Source: Serratia fonticola
GTDB taxonomy: Bacteria; Pseudomonadota; Gammaproteobacteria; Enterobacterales; Enterobacteriaceae
Direction of reading: 5' to 3'
Assembly (NCBI RefSeq): GCF_006715025.1
Contig: NZ_VFMK01000001.1
Coordinates: 3,100,001-3,164,000 of the forward strand
Length of the DNA: 64,000 nucleotides
Position numbers and translations under genes: made by a program. Of the stretch, positions 42,467 to 51,105 are shown one piece after another (positions within the stretch are counted from its first letter, which is position 1; every line of letters begins with the position of its first letter). Under the pieces are notes generated by a model. That model had not been told where the DNA came from, made no database searches, and saw only the letters and a program-made list of their open reading frames with translations.

Positions 42467-43435
42467 ATGTCATCCTCTCCGAGGACCGTCGCTATCCTTG
42501 CCACTGAAGGATTCAGTACATTTCATTTTTCTGTGCCATTGATCCTCTTTGGAGATACGGTAACAGATCTGAAACTGTTTCAACTTCAGATTTGTGCAGA
42601 GATCCCGGGGATGGTGTGGTCTGGAGAAGGTACTGCGGTACGTGCTGACTATGGGCTGGAGGCGTTTACCAAAGCAGATATTGTGATAGTGCCTTTTTGG
42701 GGGGATGTCCGTCAATGTCCCTCACCGGCGCTTCTCGCTGCTCTGGTGGAGGCCAAAAGCAAAGGAGCACAATTGGTTGGACTTTGTCTGGGAACATTTG
42801 TGCTGGCCTATACTGGTTTACTTAACGGCTATCACGCGGCGACTCACTGGGAATACGAAGACGACTTTCGTGATTTATTTCCACACGTTAATTTAGATTT
42901 GAACCGCTTGTATGTTGAGGATGGCGGCATCATTACATCTGCAGGTACTGCCGCCGCTCTCGACTGTTGCCTCCAGTTAATCAGGCAATTCTATGGTACC
43001 CATGTTGCAAACCAGATTGCCAGGCGGATGGTTGCTCCCCCTTACCGGGAAGGAGGGCAATCCCAGTATATTCAGCAGATGGTTCCTTACCGGACGTCTG
43101 ATGAACGCATAAACCAGTTAATTGAATATCTGCGAAAAAATATCCACCTGCCTCATCATATTGAGGCATTGGCTGGATATGTCTCCATGAGCAGGAGAAC
43201 GCTCACCCGGCGTTTTCATGACACCACCGGCATGTCTATTGTTGAATGGATTACCACAGAGCGGTTACGTCGTAGCCAAGAGTTACTTGAAAACACCACC
43301 CTGACGGTAGAGAGGGTGGCAGAAGTTGCCGGATTTCAGTCGACCGTGACGTTCAGACAGGTTTTCCGGAGCAAAACAGGTGTCAGTCCTGTTGAATGGC
43401 GCAAAACGTTCACTGGTAACAAAGAGGAAATGTAA
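42467..43435 (+). CDS. GlxA-family transcriptional regulator
   Basis: A 322-residue regulator with an N-terminal DJ-1/PfpI-like domain (about residues 5-180), including the nucleophile-elbow-like LVGLCLGTFVLAYTGLL and the ATHWEYEDDF segment. The C-terminal AraC double helix-turn-helix has IEALAGYVSMSRRTLTRRF and ERVAEVAGFQSTVTFR. The ATG at 42467 has TTGAGG upstream. It probably controls the MBL-fold gene and itself. A ligand is not known. Confidence 0.92.
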   Translation: MSSSPRTVAILATEGFSTFHFSVPLILFGDTVTDLKLFQLQICAEIPGMVWSGEGTAVRADYGLEAFTKADIVIVPFWGDVRQCPSPALLAALVEAKSKGAQLVGLCLGTFVLAYTGLLNGYHAATHWEYEDDFRDLFPHVNLDLNRLYVEDGGIITSAGTAAALDCCLQLIRQFYGTHVANQIARRMVAPPYREGGQSQYIQQMVPYRTSDERINQLIEYLRKNIHLPHHIEALAGYVSMSRRTLTRRFHDTTGMSIVEWITTERLRRSQELLENTTLTVERVAEVAGFQSTVTFRQVFRSKTGVSPVEWRKTFTGNKEEM

Positions 43436-43536
43436 AAGCGTTTATTTTTACTTTCTTACAAACTGCAATCTAATAAAAAAATTCCTAGGGTTAGACTTAA
43501 CTCATAAATAATCCGTATAAAAACGCAGGGTTAACA

Positions 43537-45258
43537 GTGGCTCATTCAAGCAAGAAAAGCGGTAAAAATTATTCAACAGTACGTTTTGCGTGGATTTGCG
43601 CAGGGATATTGGTTTGCTTCTTTCTGCTGATGTTCCGCGTGGGATATCTGCAATTGATGGAGCACCAGCAATTGGCCGACCAGGCTGACCAACGCTCTAT
43701 CCGTACTCAGGTGGTGCCTACCAATCGTGCGATGATCACCGATCGTAACGATGCTGCGTTGGCGGTCAGCGTCTCATCCAAAGATATTGTGCTGGATCCC
43801 AAGCATATTCTCGATACCCAAACGGATACCAGCACAGAACGTTGGCAGAGTATGGCGAACGTGTTGAAAATTCCACTCAGTGACGTTCAACACCTGATCC
43901 AGGCTAACCCGCGAAAACGATTTGTTTACTTGGCACGTAAAGTTGAAGACGACAATGCGGCTTATATCACCAAACTGCATCTGACCGGCGTCAGCTCTGA
44001 ACAGGATTTCAGTCGCTTCTATCCTATGGGGCAGGATGCGGCCGGATTGATCGGCATTGTTGGGCAGGACAATCAGGGCCTGGAGGGGATAGAGCTGGGG
44101 TTCAACCCCTTGTTACAGGGTAAAAACGGTCTGCGTGTTTATCAAAAAGACGGTAATGGTGCGGTCATCGGGGTCATCAAAAGCGTTGATCCTGTGCCAC
44201 CGCCGAACGTCACGCTCAGCATTGATAAGTTTATTCAATACGTTTTGTTCTCTCAGATCCGCGACGGTGTGATTGCCAACCAGGCCGATTCTGGCTGCGC
44301 CGTGCTAGTGAAAGTGAATACCGGCGAAATTCTAGGCATGGCCAGCTATCCGTCCTTTAACCCGAATAATTACGTCAATACGCCAATCAAGGACATTCAT
44401 AACGTCTGCAGTAGTGACAGCTTTGAGCCCGGTTCCACGGTAAAACCGGTAGTGGTCATGGTCGGCCTGGATCATAAGCTGATCCGCCCCGACACGGTGC
44501 TGGATACCACTCCTTATCTGGTGAACGGACATTTGATCAAGGACGTTGGCCACTGGTCCAAACTGACCATTACCGGTGTGTTACAGAAATCCAGTGATAT
44601 TGCGGTTTCGCACATTGCGTTAGCTCTGCCGGCTACCGTGCTGCCTGCGGTCTATCGCAGTTTCGGTCTGGGCAGACCGACCGATCTGGGGATTGGTAAC
44701 GAAAGTAGCGGTTACCTGCCAGCTCATCGGGCGCGATGGGCGGATATTGAACGTGCCACCTTCTCCTTTGGCTATGGCTTACGTGTCACACCACTGCAGA
44801 TGGTGCGTGAATATGCCACGATCGGTTCTTATGGTATGTATCGACCACTGTCTATTACAAAGGTGACACCACCAGTGATGGGGCAACAAATCATGTCGGC
44901 AGACGTCGTGAAAACGGTGGTTCACATGATGGAAAGCGATGCACTGCCGGGGGGCAGTGGGCTGAGTGCGGCGGTGCCGGGTTATCGTTTAGCGATCAAG
45001 ACCGGGACAGCCGAAAAGATGGGGCCCAATGGCAAGTATGATGGGGGTTATATCAACTATACCGCCGGTGTCGCTCCCGCCAGCGATCCGCAGGTGGCTC
45101 TGGTTGTCATGGTAAACAACCCCAAAGCGGGTAAACACTTCGGTGGCTCAGTGGCGGGGCCGGTATTTGGTAAAATCATGGCCCAGGTGCTTGAGCACAT
45201 GAATATCCTGCCAGATGCTCAGCCGCTGAAAGTCGTGGCCTCAGAAACAAAAAGTTAA
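43537..45258 (+). CDS. FtsI-like penicillin-binding protein (PBP3 paralogue)
   Basis: A 573-residue class B penicillin-binding protein, a transpeptidase for septal or polar peptidoglycan. It has a cytoplasmic tail, one membrane anchor (about 18-38), a pedestal domain (to about 220), then the transpeptidase domain. The active Ser is in PGSTVKP (SxxK) and the KTG box is in AIKTGTAEK. The SxN box reads KSSDIAVS, so Asn is Asp. The start is GTG with GCAGGG upstream. It is unlinked to mra/fts genes, so it is an accessory paralogue like Salmonella PBP3-SAL. It ends at a strong terminator. Confidence 0.92.
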   Translation: MAHSSKKSGKNYSTVRFAWICAGILVCFFLLMFRVGYLQLMEHQQLADQADQRSIRTQVVPTNRAMITDRNDAALAVSVSSKDIVLDPKHILDTQTDTSTERWQSMANVLKIPLSDVQHLIQANPRKRFVYLARKVEDDNAAYITKLHLTGVSSEQDFSRFYPMGQDAAGLIGIVGQDNQGLEGIELGFNPLLQGKNGLRVYQKDGNGAVIGVIKSVDPVPPPNVTLSIDKFIQYVLFSQIRDGVIANQADSGCAVLVKVNTGEILGMASYPSFNPNNYVNTPIKDIHNVCSSDSFEPGSTVKPVVVMVGLDHKLIRPDTVLDTTPYLVNGHLIKDVGHWSKLTITGVLQKSSDIAVSHIALALPATVLPAVYRSFGLGRPTDLGIGNESSGYLPAHRARWADIERATFSFGYGLRVTPLQMVREYATIGSYGMYRPLSITKVTPPVMGQQIMSADVVKTVVHMMESDALPGGSGLSAAVPGYRLAIKTGTAEKMGPNGKYDGGYINYTAGVAPASDPQVALVVMVNNPKAGKHFGGSVAGPVFGKIMAQVLEHMNILPDAQPLKVVASETKS

Positions 45259-45264
45259 TGCTTA

Positions 45265-45296
45265 GCATGCCCCTTCTCTTTAGAAAAGGGGCATGC
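45265..45296. terminator. bidirectional terminator
   Basis: A perfect 11-bp stem, GCATGCCCCTT (45265-45275) and AAGGGGCATGC (45286-45296), lies between the convergent PBP and OmpA-type genes. Confidence 0.85.
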
Positions 45297-45305
45297 AGGC
45301 TGAAA

Positions 45306-46436
45306 TTACTTCTCAATCACCCGCAGGTCGATTCTGCGGTTCTTGGCGCGGTGTATTTCGCTGTCGTTGGGCACCAGAGGATAAGCTGAGCCGTAACCTT
45401 CTGCGCTGACACGGCCTTCGCTAATCCCCATTTTTACTAGCGCCATGCGTACCGCATCGGCACGATCCTGAGATAAACGCTGATCCATCTGTTCATTACC
45501 GGTTCTGTCGCTATATCCGCCCAAGCGGATCTCCACATTTGGATAGGCGCGCAGAATATCGACGATATTTTTTAATTGCTCCTGTGAGCCCGGCGTCAGA
45601 TTGGTGCTCTCGGGGGCGAACAGCAGGCGATCCAGCGTAAACCAGTGTTTCTCATTCACGGGGTCATGGCTTTCAATATAGGTAATCAGCAGGTTTTCGA
45701 CACTATGCTGAGCCAAATGCAACTGCTTGCCATCGGCTAAGCGGCGATAAGCGAGTTCGCCTTGTTCGCTTGTCCAGTGGCTATCCGGTTTAGGCTGTAA
45801 TCCACTAAAACCCCGCAGTGAAAACAATAAGGTGACTAATAGCAGTAATAACAAGAGCTGCCATGGCCAGGTACGACGCTTAGGGGGCGGGAGCGAACCT
45901 GTGCGTGAAACGGCGGGATCGGCCGGGATCAGGGGAGGGAATAGATTAAGTACCTCCTCGGGCTGTGCCGCCGTAATCATGGGAAGCTGCTGATTGAGCC
46001 ACCCTTTCAGCGACAGCGACTGAATTGACCGTTGGCGCAGATAGCGACCCAATATACCAAAAAGCAAAGCGGAAGAGACGGAAAACAGATATTCGGCGAC
46101 TTGCTTTTCTACGGCGTAAAAAATACCAAACCGCTGGGTAAGATGGCGCAGACGATTATCGAGTACCATGGTCAATAGTATTGGCTTGAATCGGGTTGCT
46201 TCATCCAGAAAGCACGGTTCAAACAGCGGCGTCTGCTGGATTTGGAGGCGGAAACGGCGCGCGTTTTCATTACGATGCAGGTAGTCGTGAGTGCTTTGCA
46301 GAATCAATGCTCCCATGCCTGTCAGACACAGTCCGATCGTTTGCTGATCTATCGTCAGTTTTTGCTCTAACAGCGTCAGCAACTGAGGCGAGATAGCCTC
46401 TTTATGCAACTCGACGACATTCTCCATGGTATACAT
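45306..46436 (-). CDS. DUF937-like / OmpA C-terminal domain membrane protein
   Basis: A 376-residue protein in three parts. The N-terminal part of about 150 residues is helical and DUF937-like, predicted cytoplasmic. One membrane helix follows (about 195-215, WPWQLLLLLLLVTLLFSL). The periplasmic C-terminal domain is OmpA-like, with the peptidoglycan-binding pattern IRLGGYSDRTGNEQ, then LSQDRADAVR. The usual NxxLS Asn is Asp (MDQRLS). There is no signal peptide, so the N-terminus stays inside. The ATG at 46436 follows GGAGGT. The function of such inner-membrane OmpA-like proteins is poorly defined, and it may tether a cytoplasmic oligomer to the cell wall. Confidence 0.8.
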   Translation of the reverse strand: MYTMENVVELHKEAISPQLLTLLEQKLTIDQQTIGLCLTGMGALILQSTHDYLHRNENARRFRLQIQQTPLFEPCFLDEATRFKPILLTMVLDNRLRHLTQRFGIFYAVEKQVAEYLFSVSSALLFGILGRYLRQRSIQSLSLKGWLNQQLPMITAAQPEEVLNLFPPLIPADPAVSRTGSLPPPKRRTWPWQLLLLLLLVTLLFSLRGFSGLQPKPDSHWTSEQGELAYRRLADGKQLHLAQHSVENLLITYIESHDPVNEKHWFTLDRLLFAPESTNLTPGSQEQLKNIVDILRAYPNVEIRLGGYSDRTGNEQMDQRLSQDRADAVRMALVKMGISEGRVSAEGYGSAYPLVPNDSEIHRAKNRRIDLRVIEK

Positions 46437-46704
46437 CCGAACCTCCATTTGTTCTGCGCGCATTCTGCACCGCAGAGAATGGTCAGTTCAATTTGCCATA
46501 ATCTGAAATTTGCAGGGAAAAATCCTATTTTCTAGGAAAATGAAAGCGGCTTTCTTAACCTAGACTGATTGTGGGTGGATATAACGCACGGGATCAGGAG
46601 CCAGTAAAGCAGGACAGAGTAACAGAGTGGCGCGTTATGCCGAAGAGATAGTTGCTTGAAAAAGCAGAAAACCGCGCATAACCAGGGGATTAAGGTTATG
46701 CGGA

Positions 46705-46730
46705 CAAGAGGCGGGTATTACCGCCTCTTG
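46705..46730 (-). terminator. terminator downstream of osmB
   Basis: A perfect 10-bp stem, CAAGAGGCGG (46705-46714) and CCGCCTCTTG (46721-46730), with a six-base loop, starts eight bases after the osmB stop. Confidence 0.75.
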
Positions 46731-46738
46731 AAAAGGGA

Positions 46739-46951
46739 TCAGCGGCTAGTCTGGTGGCCGATGATCCCGCCTAATGCGGCACCGCCTAAAGTCCCCAACG
46801 TGCTGCCATCCGTTAATACGGCACCACCCAACGCGCCAACGCCTGCGCCGATAGCCGTATTACGATCGCGGTTGGACATATGTCCACAAGCGGTTATGGA
46901 AAGGGTCGCAATGATCACCAGGGTTACGCCGCAGGCACGTTTAAGATTCAT
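46739..46951 (-). CDS. osmB: osmotically inducible lipoprotein OsmB
   Basis: A 70-residue lipoprotein. The signal peptide ends in the lipobox LSITAC, with Cys22 the lipid-bearing residue. The mature part is a glycine-zipper with RDRNTAIGAGVGALGGAVLT, matching E. coli OsmB nearly residue for residue. It is monocistronic. Osmotic and stationary-phase induction is known for the family, and its promoter here was not resolved. Confidence 0.92.
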   Translation of the reverse strand: MNLKRACGVTLVIIATLSITACGHMSNRDRNTAIGAGVGALGGAVLTDGSTLGTLGGAALGGIIGHQTSR

Positions 46952-47673
46952 ACTTAGTTCCCAACAATGATGGATTTACAGACTGCCTAGGCAGCACTTC
47001 ACTCATCGATAAAAGTGGGCATGAATGTATTCTAAAGGTGAATGATTGGGTAGGTAAATATTCTTAATTTCTTAGACCGTCATTGTCATCCTCTGCTTCT
47101 TTATTGTACGGGCATTGTGGCTGAAAATCTTTGCTTATTTATTGTTCGCAACTGTTGTTTTGAGATGAATTTTCCAGTGGGAACTATCACTTAAATAAGG
47201 AAAATATATTAAAACATTCATTGAATAAATTATTTTTAGCGCCCTTTAGAATGTAGTGGAATATGTACCGTTAACCATCTAAGTTATTTCTTGTTATATT
47301 CTTGTTTATCTCTCTTTTAATATGAGTAATCCTAGTTATCGGCCGCCATTATGCGAGAGTTAATTTCACGTAATGAATGAAAAGGGATAGATATAACCAT
47401 TCGTGGTGATATCTTGGAGTATTATTCTGGTTTTTGGTGGTTATGTTGGTGTAATGTGCTATTTTATTTATTCATGGTGTTTTTTACTGGCGCTTTATTG
47501 ATTAATTAAAACATTTTGCGATAACATCCCCCCCACGCAATGCAGACACAATTATCCTATTGCAGCGTTAATTATGGCAATAATGTCTGCTGGTCATTGC
47601 GTTATTTTATCTGCATATTATGTTGCTTTCTGGCAAAGCTGCTTCAATGGATTTGAGGAAGGAGTCTGTACGG
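46952..47673. promoter_or_regulatory. long AT-rich leader upstream of Cluster B
   Basis: These 722 bases lie between osmB and acpS and are markedly AT-rich, unlike the operon that follows. No gene is credible here. A weak promoter-like pair, TTGATT (47498-47503) and GATAAC (47520-47525), is possible, about 150 bases before acpS. The size and composition suggest silencing or multi-factor control of the large operon downstream. Confidence 0.5.
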
Positions 47674-48042
47674 ATGAATCTGGGTGTGGATATTATCGAG
47701 ATTGCACGGGTAAATACCGCGTTGACGCGTAGCGGGAATAAACTGGTGCAACGCTTACTTACACCGGCAGAGCAGGCATCTCTGGGCGATCTGACCGAAA
47801 ACGTTGAGCGGGTAGCCGGTTTCTGGGCGGCTAAAGAAGCTGCGGTGAAAGCACTTGGTACCGGTTTTCGTCTAGGGATCCTATTTCACGATATTGAAAT
47901 CAGGCATGATGAATTAGGCTGTCCTTATTATTTCTTCAGCGGCGAATTTGCCAAGCTGATGCAGAAAAAAAACCTGACCAACGCCACACTGAGTATTTCT
48001 CATTGTCAATCGCATGCCATTGCCGCAGCGGCATTGGGTTAA
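47674..48042 (+). CDS. acpS: holo-[acyl-carrier-protein] synthase, AcpS type
   Basis: A 122-residue phosphopantetheinyl transferase, the normal AcpS length. LGVDIIEIARV holds the metal-binding Asp near the N-terminus, and WAAKEAAVKALGTGF is the second signature. The ATG at 47674 has AAGGAG upstream, and an earlier in-frame ATG is rejected. Housekeeping acpS sits after pdxJ in enterobacteria, so this is a second copy that opens Cluster B, presumably to activate the ACP encoded three genes later. Confidence 0.92.
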   Translation: MNLGVDIIEIARVNTALTRSGNKLVQRLLTPAEQASLGDLTENVERVAGFWAAKEAAVKALGTGFRLGILFHDIEIRHDELGCPYYFFSGEFAKLMQKKNLTNATLSISHCQSHAIAAAALG

Positions 48043-48064
48043 TTATTAAAATAAAGGAATATTT

Positions 48065-48820
48065 ATGTCTCTCTATCCCGATCTTGGGGGTAAGAATGTG
48101 GTTGTCACCGGCGCTAGCGGTGATATTGGCCTGGCCATTTGTGAAAAGTACCTAGAGCAACAGGCTAACGTTTTCGCTATTTATCACCATGATAATAGTG
48201 GGCTGGAAAAATTAAAATCCTCCCACCCACAGGGCGAAAATCTACATATCTGGCAGTGCGATATTGCCGATGTCAGCGAAGTAACACGTTTGGCCGAATC
48301 GCTCGAGAAACAGGCGCACGCGGTGCATGTGTTGGTTAATAACGCCGGGATTTATAAAGACAATGTATTTTCTGCATTGACTTATGAAGAGTTTGACCAG
48401 GTTATCAAAGTTAACCTCTACGGCACCTTCACCATGACCAAACAGCTGTTGCCCCTTTTGCGGCATGCGCGCAATTCAACCGTGGTGAATATTTCTTCGG
48501 TATCAGGTGTTACCTCCAGTTTTGGTCAGACCAACTACAGCGCGGCCAAGGCCGGAATTATCGGCTTTACCCGCACGTTGGCCAACGAAATGGCCGCTAA
48601 AGGGATCCGCGTTAATGCCGTAGCACCCGGCATGATCGAATCCCGAATGGTAAAAAAAGTGCCACGTCAAATTGTGCGTACCGTGATGTCCGCTATCCCG
48701 TTGAAGCGTCTTGGTCGTGTCGACGAGATCGCCAATGTGGTGGCTTTCTTAAGTTCAGACGCATCCAGCTACATCGTAGGTCAGACACTGGTAGCCGATG
48801 GCGGCCTGGTGATGCGTTAA
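48065..48820 (+). CDS. 3-oxoacyl-ACP reductase (FabG-like) of Cluster B
   Basis: A 251-residue SDR with TGASGDIGLAI at the cofactor loop, NNAGIYKD, the catalytic Ser in NISSVSG, YSAAK and VADGGLVM at the end. Size and pattern match FabG. It follows acpS by 22 bases and is proposed as the NADPH-dependent ketoreductase of the Cluster B cycle. Confidence 0.93.
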   Translation: MSLYPDLGGKNVVVTGASGDIGLAICEKYLEQQANVFAIYHHDNSGLEKLKSSHPQGENLHIWQCDIADVSEVTRLAESLEKQAHAVHVLVNNAGIYKDNVFSALTYEEFDQVIKVNLYGTFTMTKQLLPLLRHARNSTVVNISSVSGVTSSFGQTNYSAAKAGIIGFTRTLANEMAAKGIRVNAVAPGMIESRMVKKVPRQIVRTVMSAIPLKRLGRVDEIANVVAFLSSDASSYIVGQTLVADGGLVMR

Positions 48821-48836
48821 CCGACAGGAATGTTGT

Positions 48837-49427
48837 ATGGCTAATTATAACAAGAGCTTAGTTTCATCCAATTTGCTTTTGAAAATGGGGGCATGGCGGG
48901 CACCGATATTTATGGTTGACCGTATTGTGGACTTTTCACCGGGAGAGAAAGGGTCGATCACTGTTATCAAGCACGTCACCTTTAATGAATCCTATATTCC
49001 GGGGCATTTTCCCGACAACCCGGTGATGCCTGGGGTGATGATCGCAGAGATCTTCGGCCAGTCCAGCGAATATCTGAGCCTGCTGAATGATTTCTGTCAA
49101 TTGCATGAGCGTGAAACTCAGCAGCCATTAAAGAAATTTGATGAGGTGTCGCGGGCGCTTCATACCTCTGATGGGGCTAAGCGTGTGCTTGCAGAACGTG
49201 AGCGCATTATCGGCGTGTTGGCCTCTCAGGACGTCAAGTACAAGAATATGGTCACACCAGGTGACACCATTGAAGTGAATAGCCGTTTGGCATTCGCTGA
49301 CGTCAATGGTTTCCACCACTACGAAGTCGAAGCGCGTGTCGGCCGCAACATAGTGTGTGTGGGACGTATTGTGAATTTCCGTACGGCTCGCAGCAATGCG
49401 GAAAGCAAAGGTATGCAGATTAACTAA
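48837..49427 (+). CDS. 3-hydroxyacyl-ACP dehydratase, FabZ/FabA-like
   Basis: A 196-residue hotdog protein. The catalytic loop HFPDNPVMPGVM carries the active-site His, and a Glu follows at IAEIFGQ, as in FabA/FabZ. It is longer than FabZ (about 150) because of an insertion of roughly 50 residues (about 80-130, QLHERETQQP and onward) between the active-site helix and the second half. It probably dehydrates the 3-hydroxyacyl-ACP made by the preceding reductase. It lies 16 bases after that gene. Confidence 0.88.
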   Translation: MANYNKSLVSSNLLLKMGAWRAPIFMVDRIVDFSPGEKGSITVIKHVTFNESYIPGHFPDNPVMPGVMIAEIFGQSSEYLSLLNDFCQLHERETQQPLKKFDEVSRALHTSDGAKRVLAERERIIGVLASQDVKYKNMVTPGDTIEVNSRLAFADVNGFHHYEVEARVGRNIVCVGRIVNFRTARSNAESKGMQIN

Positions 49428-49444
49428 CAGGGAGAAACGCCGCT

Positions 49445-49777
49445 ATGAGTAGCATCGCGCTTATTGAAACGATTGAGCAGCGTAAGGCTGTGCTGGAAAA
49501 AATCAAAACGGGCCTGATAGAACGCCTGAACCTCTACCAGAACGTCAAGCAGATTGATGACGATACGCCACTGTTTGGCAGCGGTTTAAAACTGGATTCG
49601 GTAGATGCTACCGAGGTCATCGTACTGTTAGACGAGACCTTTGGTATTCGTGTGAAAGAAGGGGATGACCCTTCCTATATGCGTAGTGTCAACACCCTGG
49701 CTTCATTTGTTATTGCCAAGCAGGGAGAGGAAACCACCGACGAATCTACAGCATCAGCAGGAGCGGACAAGGAATGA
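49445..49777 (+). CDS. acyl carrier protein of Cluster B
   Basis: A 110-residue ACP. The phosphopantetheine Ser is Ser52 in KLDSVDATEVI. It has an N-terminal extension of about 15 residues and a flexible acidic C-terminal tail (ETTDESTASAGADKE) compared with AcpP. The gene overlaps the GcvT-like gene by ATGA, so the two proteins are made in step. It is the presumed carrier for every enzyme of the operon. Confidence 0.92.
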   Translation: MSSIALIETIEQRKAVLEKIKTGLIERLNLYQNVKQIDDDTPLFGSGLKLDSVDATEVIVLLDETFGIRVKEGDDPSYMRSVNTLASFVIAKQGEETTDESTASAGADKE

Positions 49778-51036
49778 CCAAACTCACTGAAATTCATCAG
49801 CAGAACGGGGCCGTGATGGGGGAACGTAACGGCGTGGCCATCCCCCTGAGTTATTGTGCAGCGGAAGAAGAGCATAAAGCGGTTCGTAAAAATATTCTGC
49901 TGTCTGACTACTCTCACTTTGGTATCGCCGCTATCAGCGGAGAGAGCGCCTGGTCATTACTTAATCAGCTGGTTGCTGGCGATGTCTCGTCGATCCGTGA
50001 TGAACAGGCGATGTACAGCCTGATCCTTGACGAAACGGGCAATATCATCACCGACCTGTATATCGCCTGCGATGATGAACGTTTCCTGCTGCTGTCTGAG
50101 TGGGTCAGCGGCGAAGCGTTGTGTGAGATGTTGCGTGCCAAACTGGCGGGAAATGAAGAAGAATTCGAAGACATCGATGCTATCGAATCGCTGACGCCAG
50201 AGTGGGGTATGTTGCACTTCGAAGGTCCTTATGCCTGGGAGTTGCTGGCCGAAGTGTATGGCATGGATGTGATTGGCCTGCCGTTCCAGGAGCATATGCA
50301 CGTAGAGGACGATCTGATCCTGCTGCGCAGTGGCAAGCATGGCGAATATTCTTACAAACTGATGGGGCCACAGGCGCTATTGGCCGATGTCTGGACGCAA
50401 ATGCTGGAAGCCGGCGAGAAATACGATATGCGTACCGGTGGCCTGAACTACCAGCGTATGGTGCGTCTGGAAAACCCGTGCTGGGAACCTGATGTTTTCA
50501 ACCACTACACCCGATGCCCAATTTCGTTGCAAATGCAGTGGGCCGTGCGCTACGACAAAGAAGCGTTCACGGGTCTTGAAAGTCTGAGCGAACGTGTAGA
50601 GCAGGGGGTCGAACACCGAGCCATCGGGATGATGATCGCCGGTAAACCGCAAACGATCCCACAGCGTGGTGACAAGGTGATGTTTGACGGTAACTGCATT
50701 GGCGAAGTGATCGTCTGTGACTACTCAGCGGATCTGGAAGCCTGTCTGGGGCGCTTGTTCCTGACGGATGCCTGGGCCTGGGCAGACATTGATGCCTATC
50801 AGGTGATTACGGCCGATGGTCCGGTAGCGGTCACCACATCCGCGGTACCTTTCGCCCGCAACTACAGCTTCCTGATTAACCCTTCAGAGCACAGCTATGT
50901 AGACAGCACGCGTCCGCGCGATCTGCTGCAACAGTTTGAATGGCAAAAGCTCAAGGAAGAAAAAGAGAAGGCTGAGAAAGAGGCCCTTGCTGCTGCAGAA
51001 GCGGCCAAGGCTGAAGATAACGCACCAAAAGCATAA
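49774..51036 (+). CDS. GcvT-like aminomethyltransferase-fold protein
   Basis: A 420-residue protein with the GcvT (glycine cleavage T) fold. It has VRKNILLSDYSHFGIAAISG near the N-terminus, and a C-terminal barrel region (PQTIPQRGDKVMF through YSFLINPSEH). A charged, Ala/Lys/Glu-rich tail (EEKEKAEKEALAAAEA) follows. GcvT proteins bind folate and move one-carbon units, and some relatives act on other substrates. No gcvH or gcvP is nearby, so this is not the glycine system. Its start overlaps the ACP stop. A one-carbon or folate-linked step on the ACP-bound chain is inferred. The folate-binding residues could not be verified by eye. Confidence 0.82.
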   Translation: MTKLTEIHQQNGAVMGERNGVAIPLSYCAAEEEHKAVRKNILLSDYSHFGIAAISGESAWSLLNQLVAGDVSSIRDEQAMYSLILDETGNIITDLYIACDDERFLLLSEWVSGEALCEMLRAKLAGNEEEFEDIDAIESLTPEWGMLHFEGPYAWELLAEVYGMDVIGLPFQEHMHVEDDLILLRSGKHGEYSYKLMGPQALLADVWTQMLEAGEKYDMRTGGLNYQRMVRLENPCWEPDVFNHYTRCPISLQMQWAVRYDKEAFTGLESLSERVEQGVEHRAIGMMIAGKPQTIPQRGDKVMFDGNCIGEVIVCDYSADLEACLGRLFLTDAWAWADIDAYQVITADGPVAVTTSAVPFARNYSFLINPSEHSYVDSTRPRDLLQQFEWQKLKEEKEKAEKEALAAAEAAKAEDNAPKA

Positions 51037-51044
51037 TGCTCTCT

Positions 51045-51066
51045 TGCGCCATGGTGACATGGCGCA
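51045..51066 (+). terminator. hairpin inside the Cluster B operon
   Basis: A perfect 9-bp stem, TGCGCCATG (51045-51053) and CATGGCGCA (51058-51066), closes a GTGA tetraloop between the GcvT-like and ketosynthase genes. There is no T-run. It may set mRNA stability or act as a partial terminator. Confidence 0.55.
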
Positions 51067-51105
51067 TCCACATTCGATTTCTGGTTTGCTGACACGGAAG
51101 ACACT

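Noticed and set aside
49774..51036. Glycine cleavage system T protein of primary metabolism
   Set aside because: There are no gcvH or gcvP neighbours. The gene is locked between ACP and KS genes and carries an atypical charged tail.
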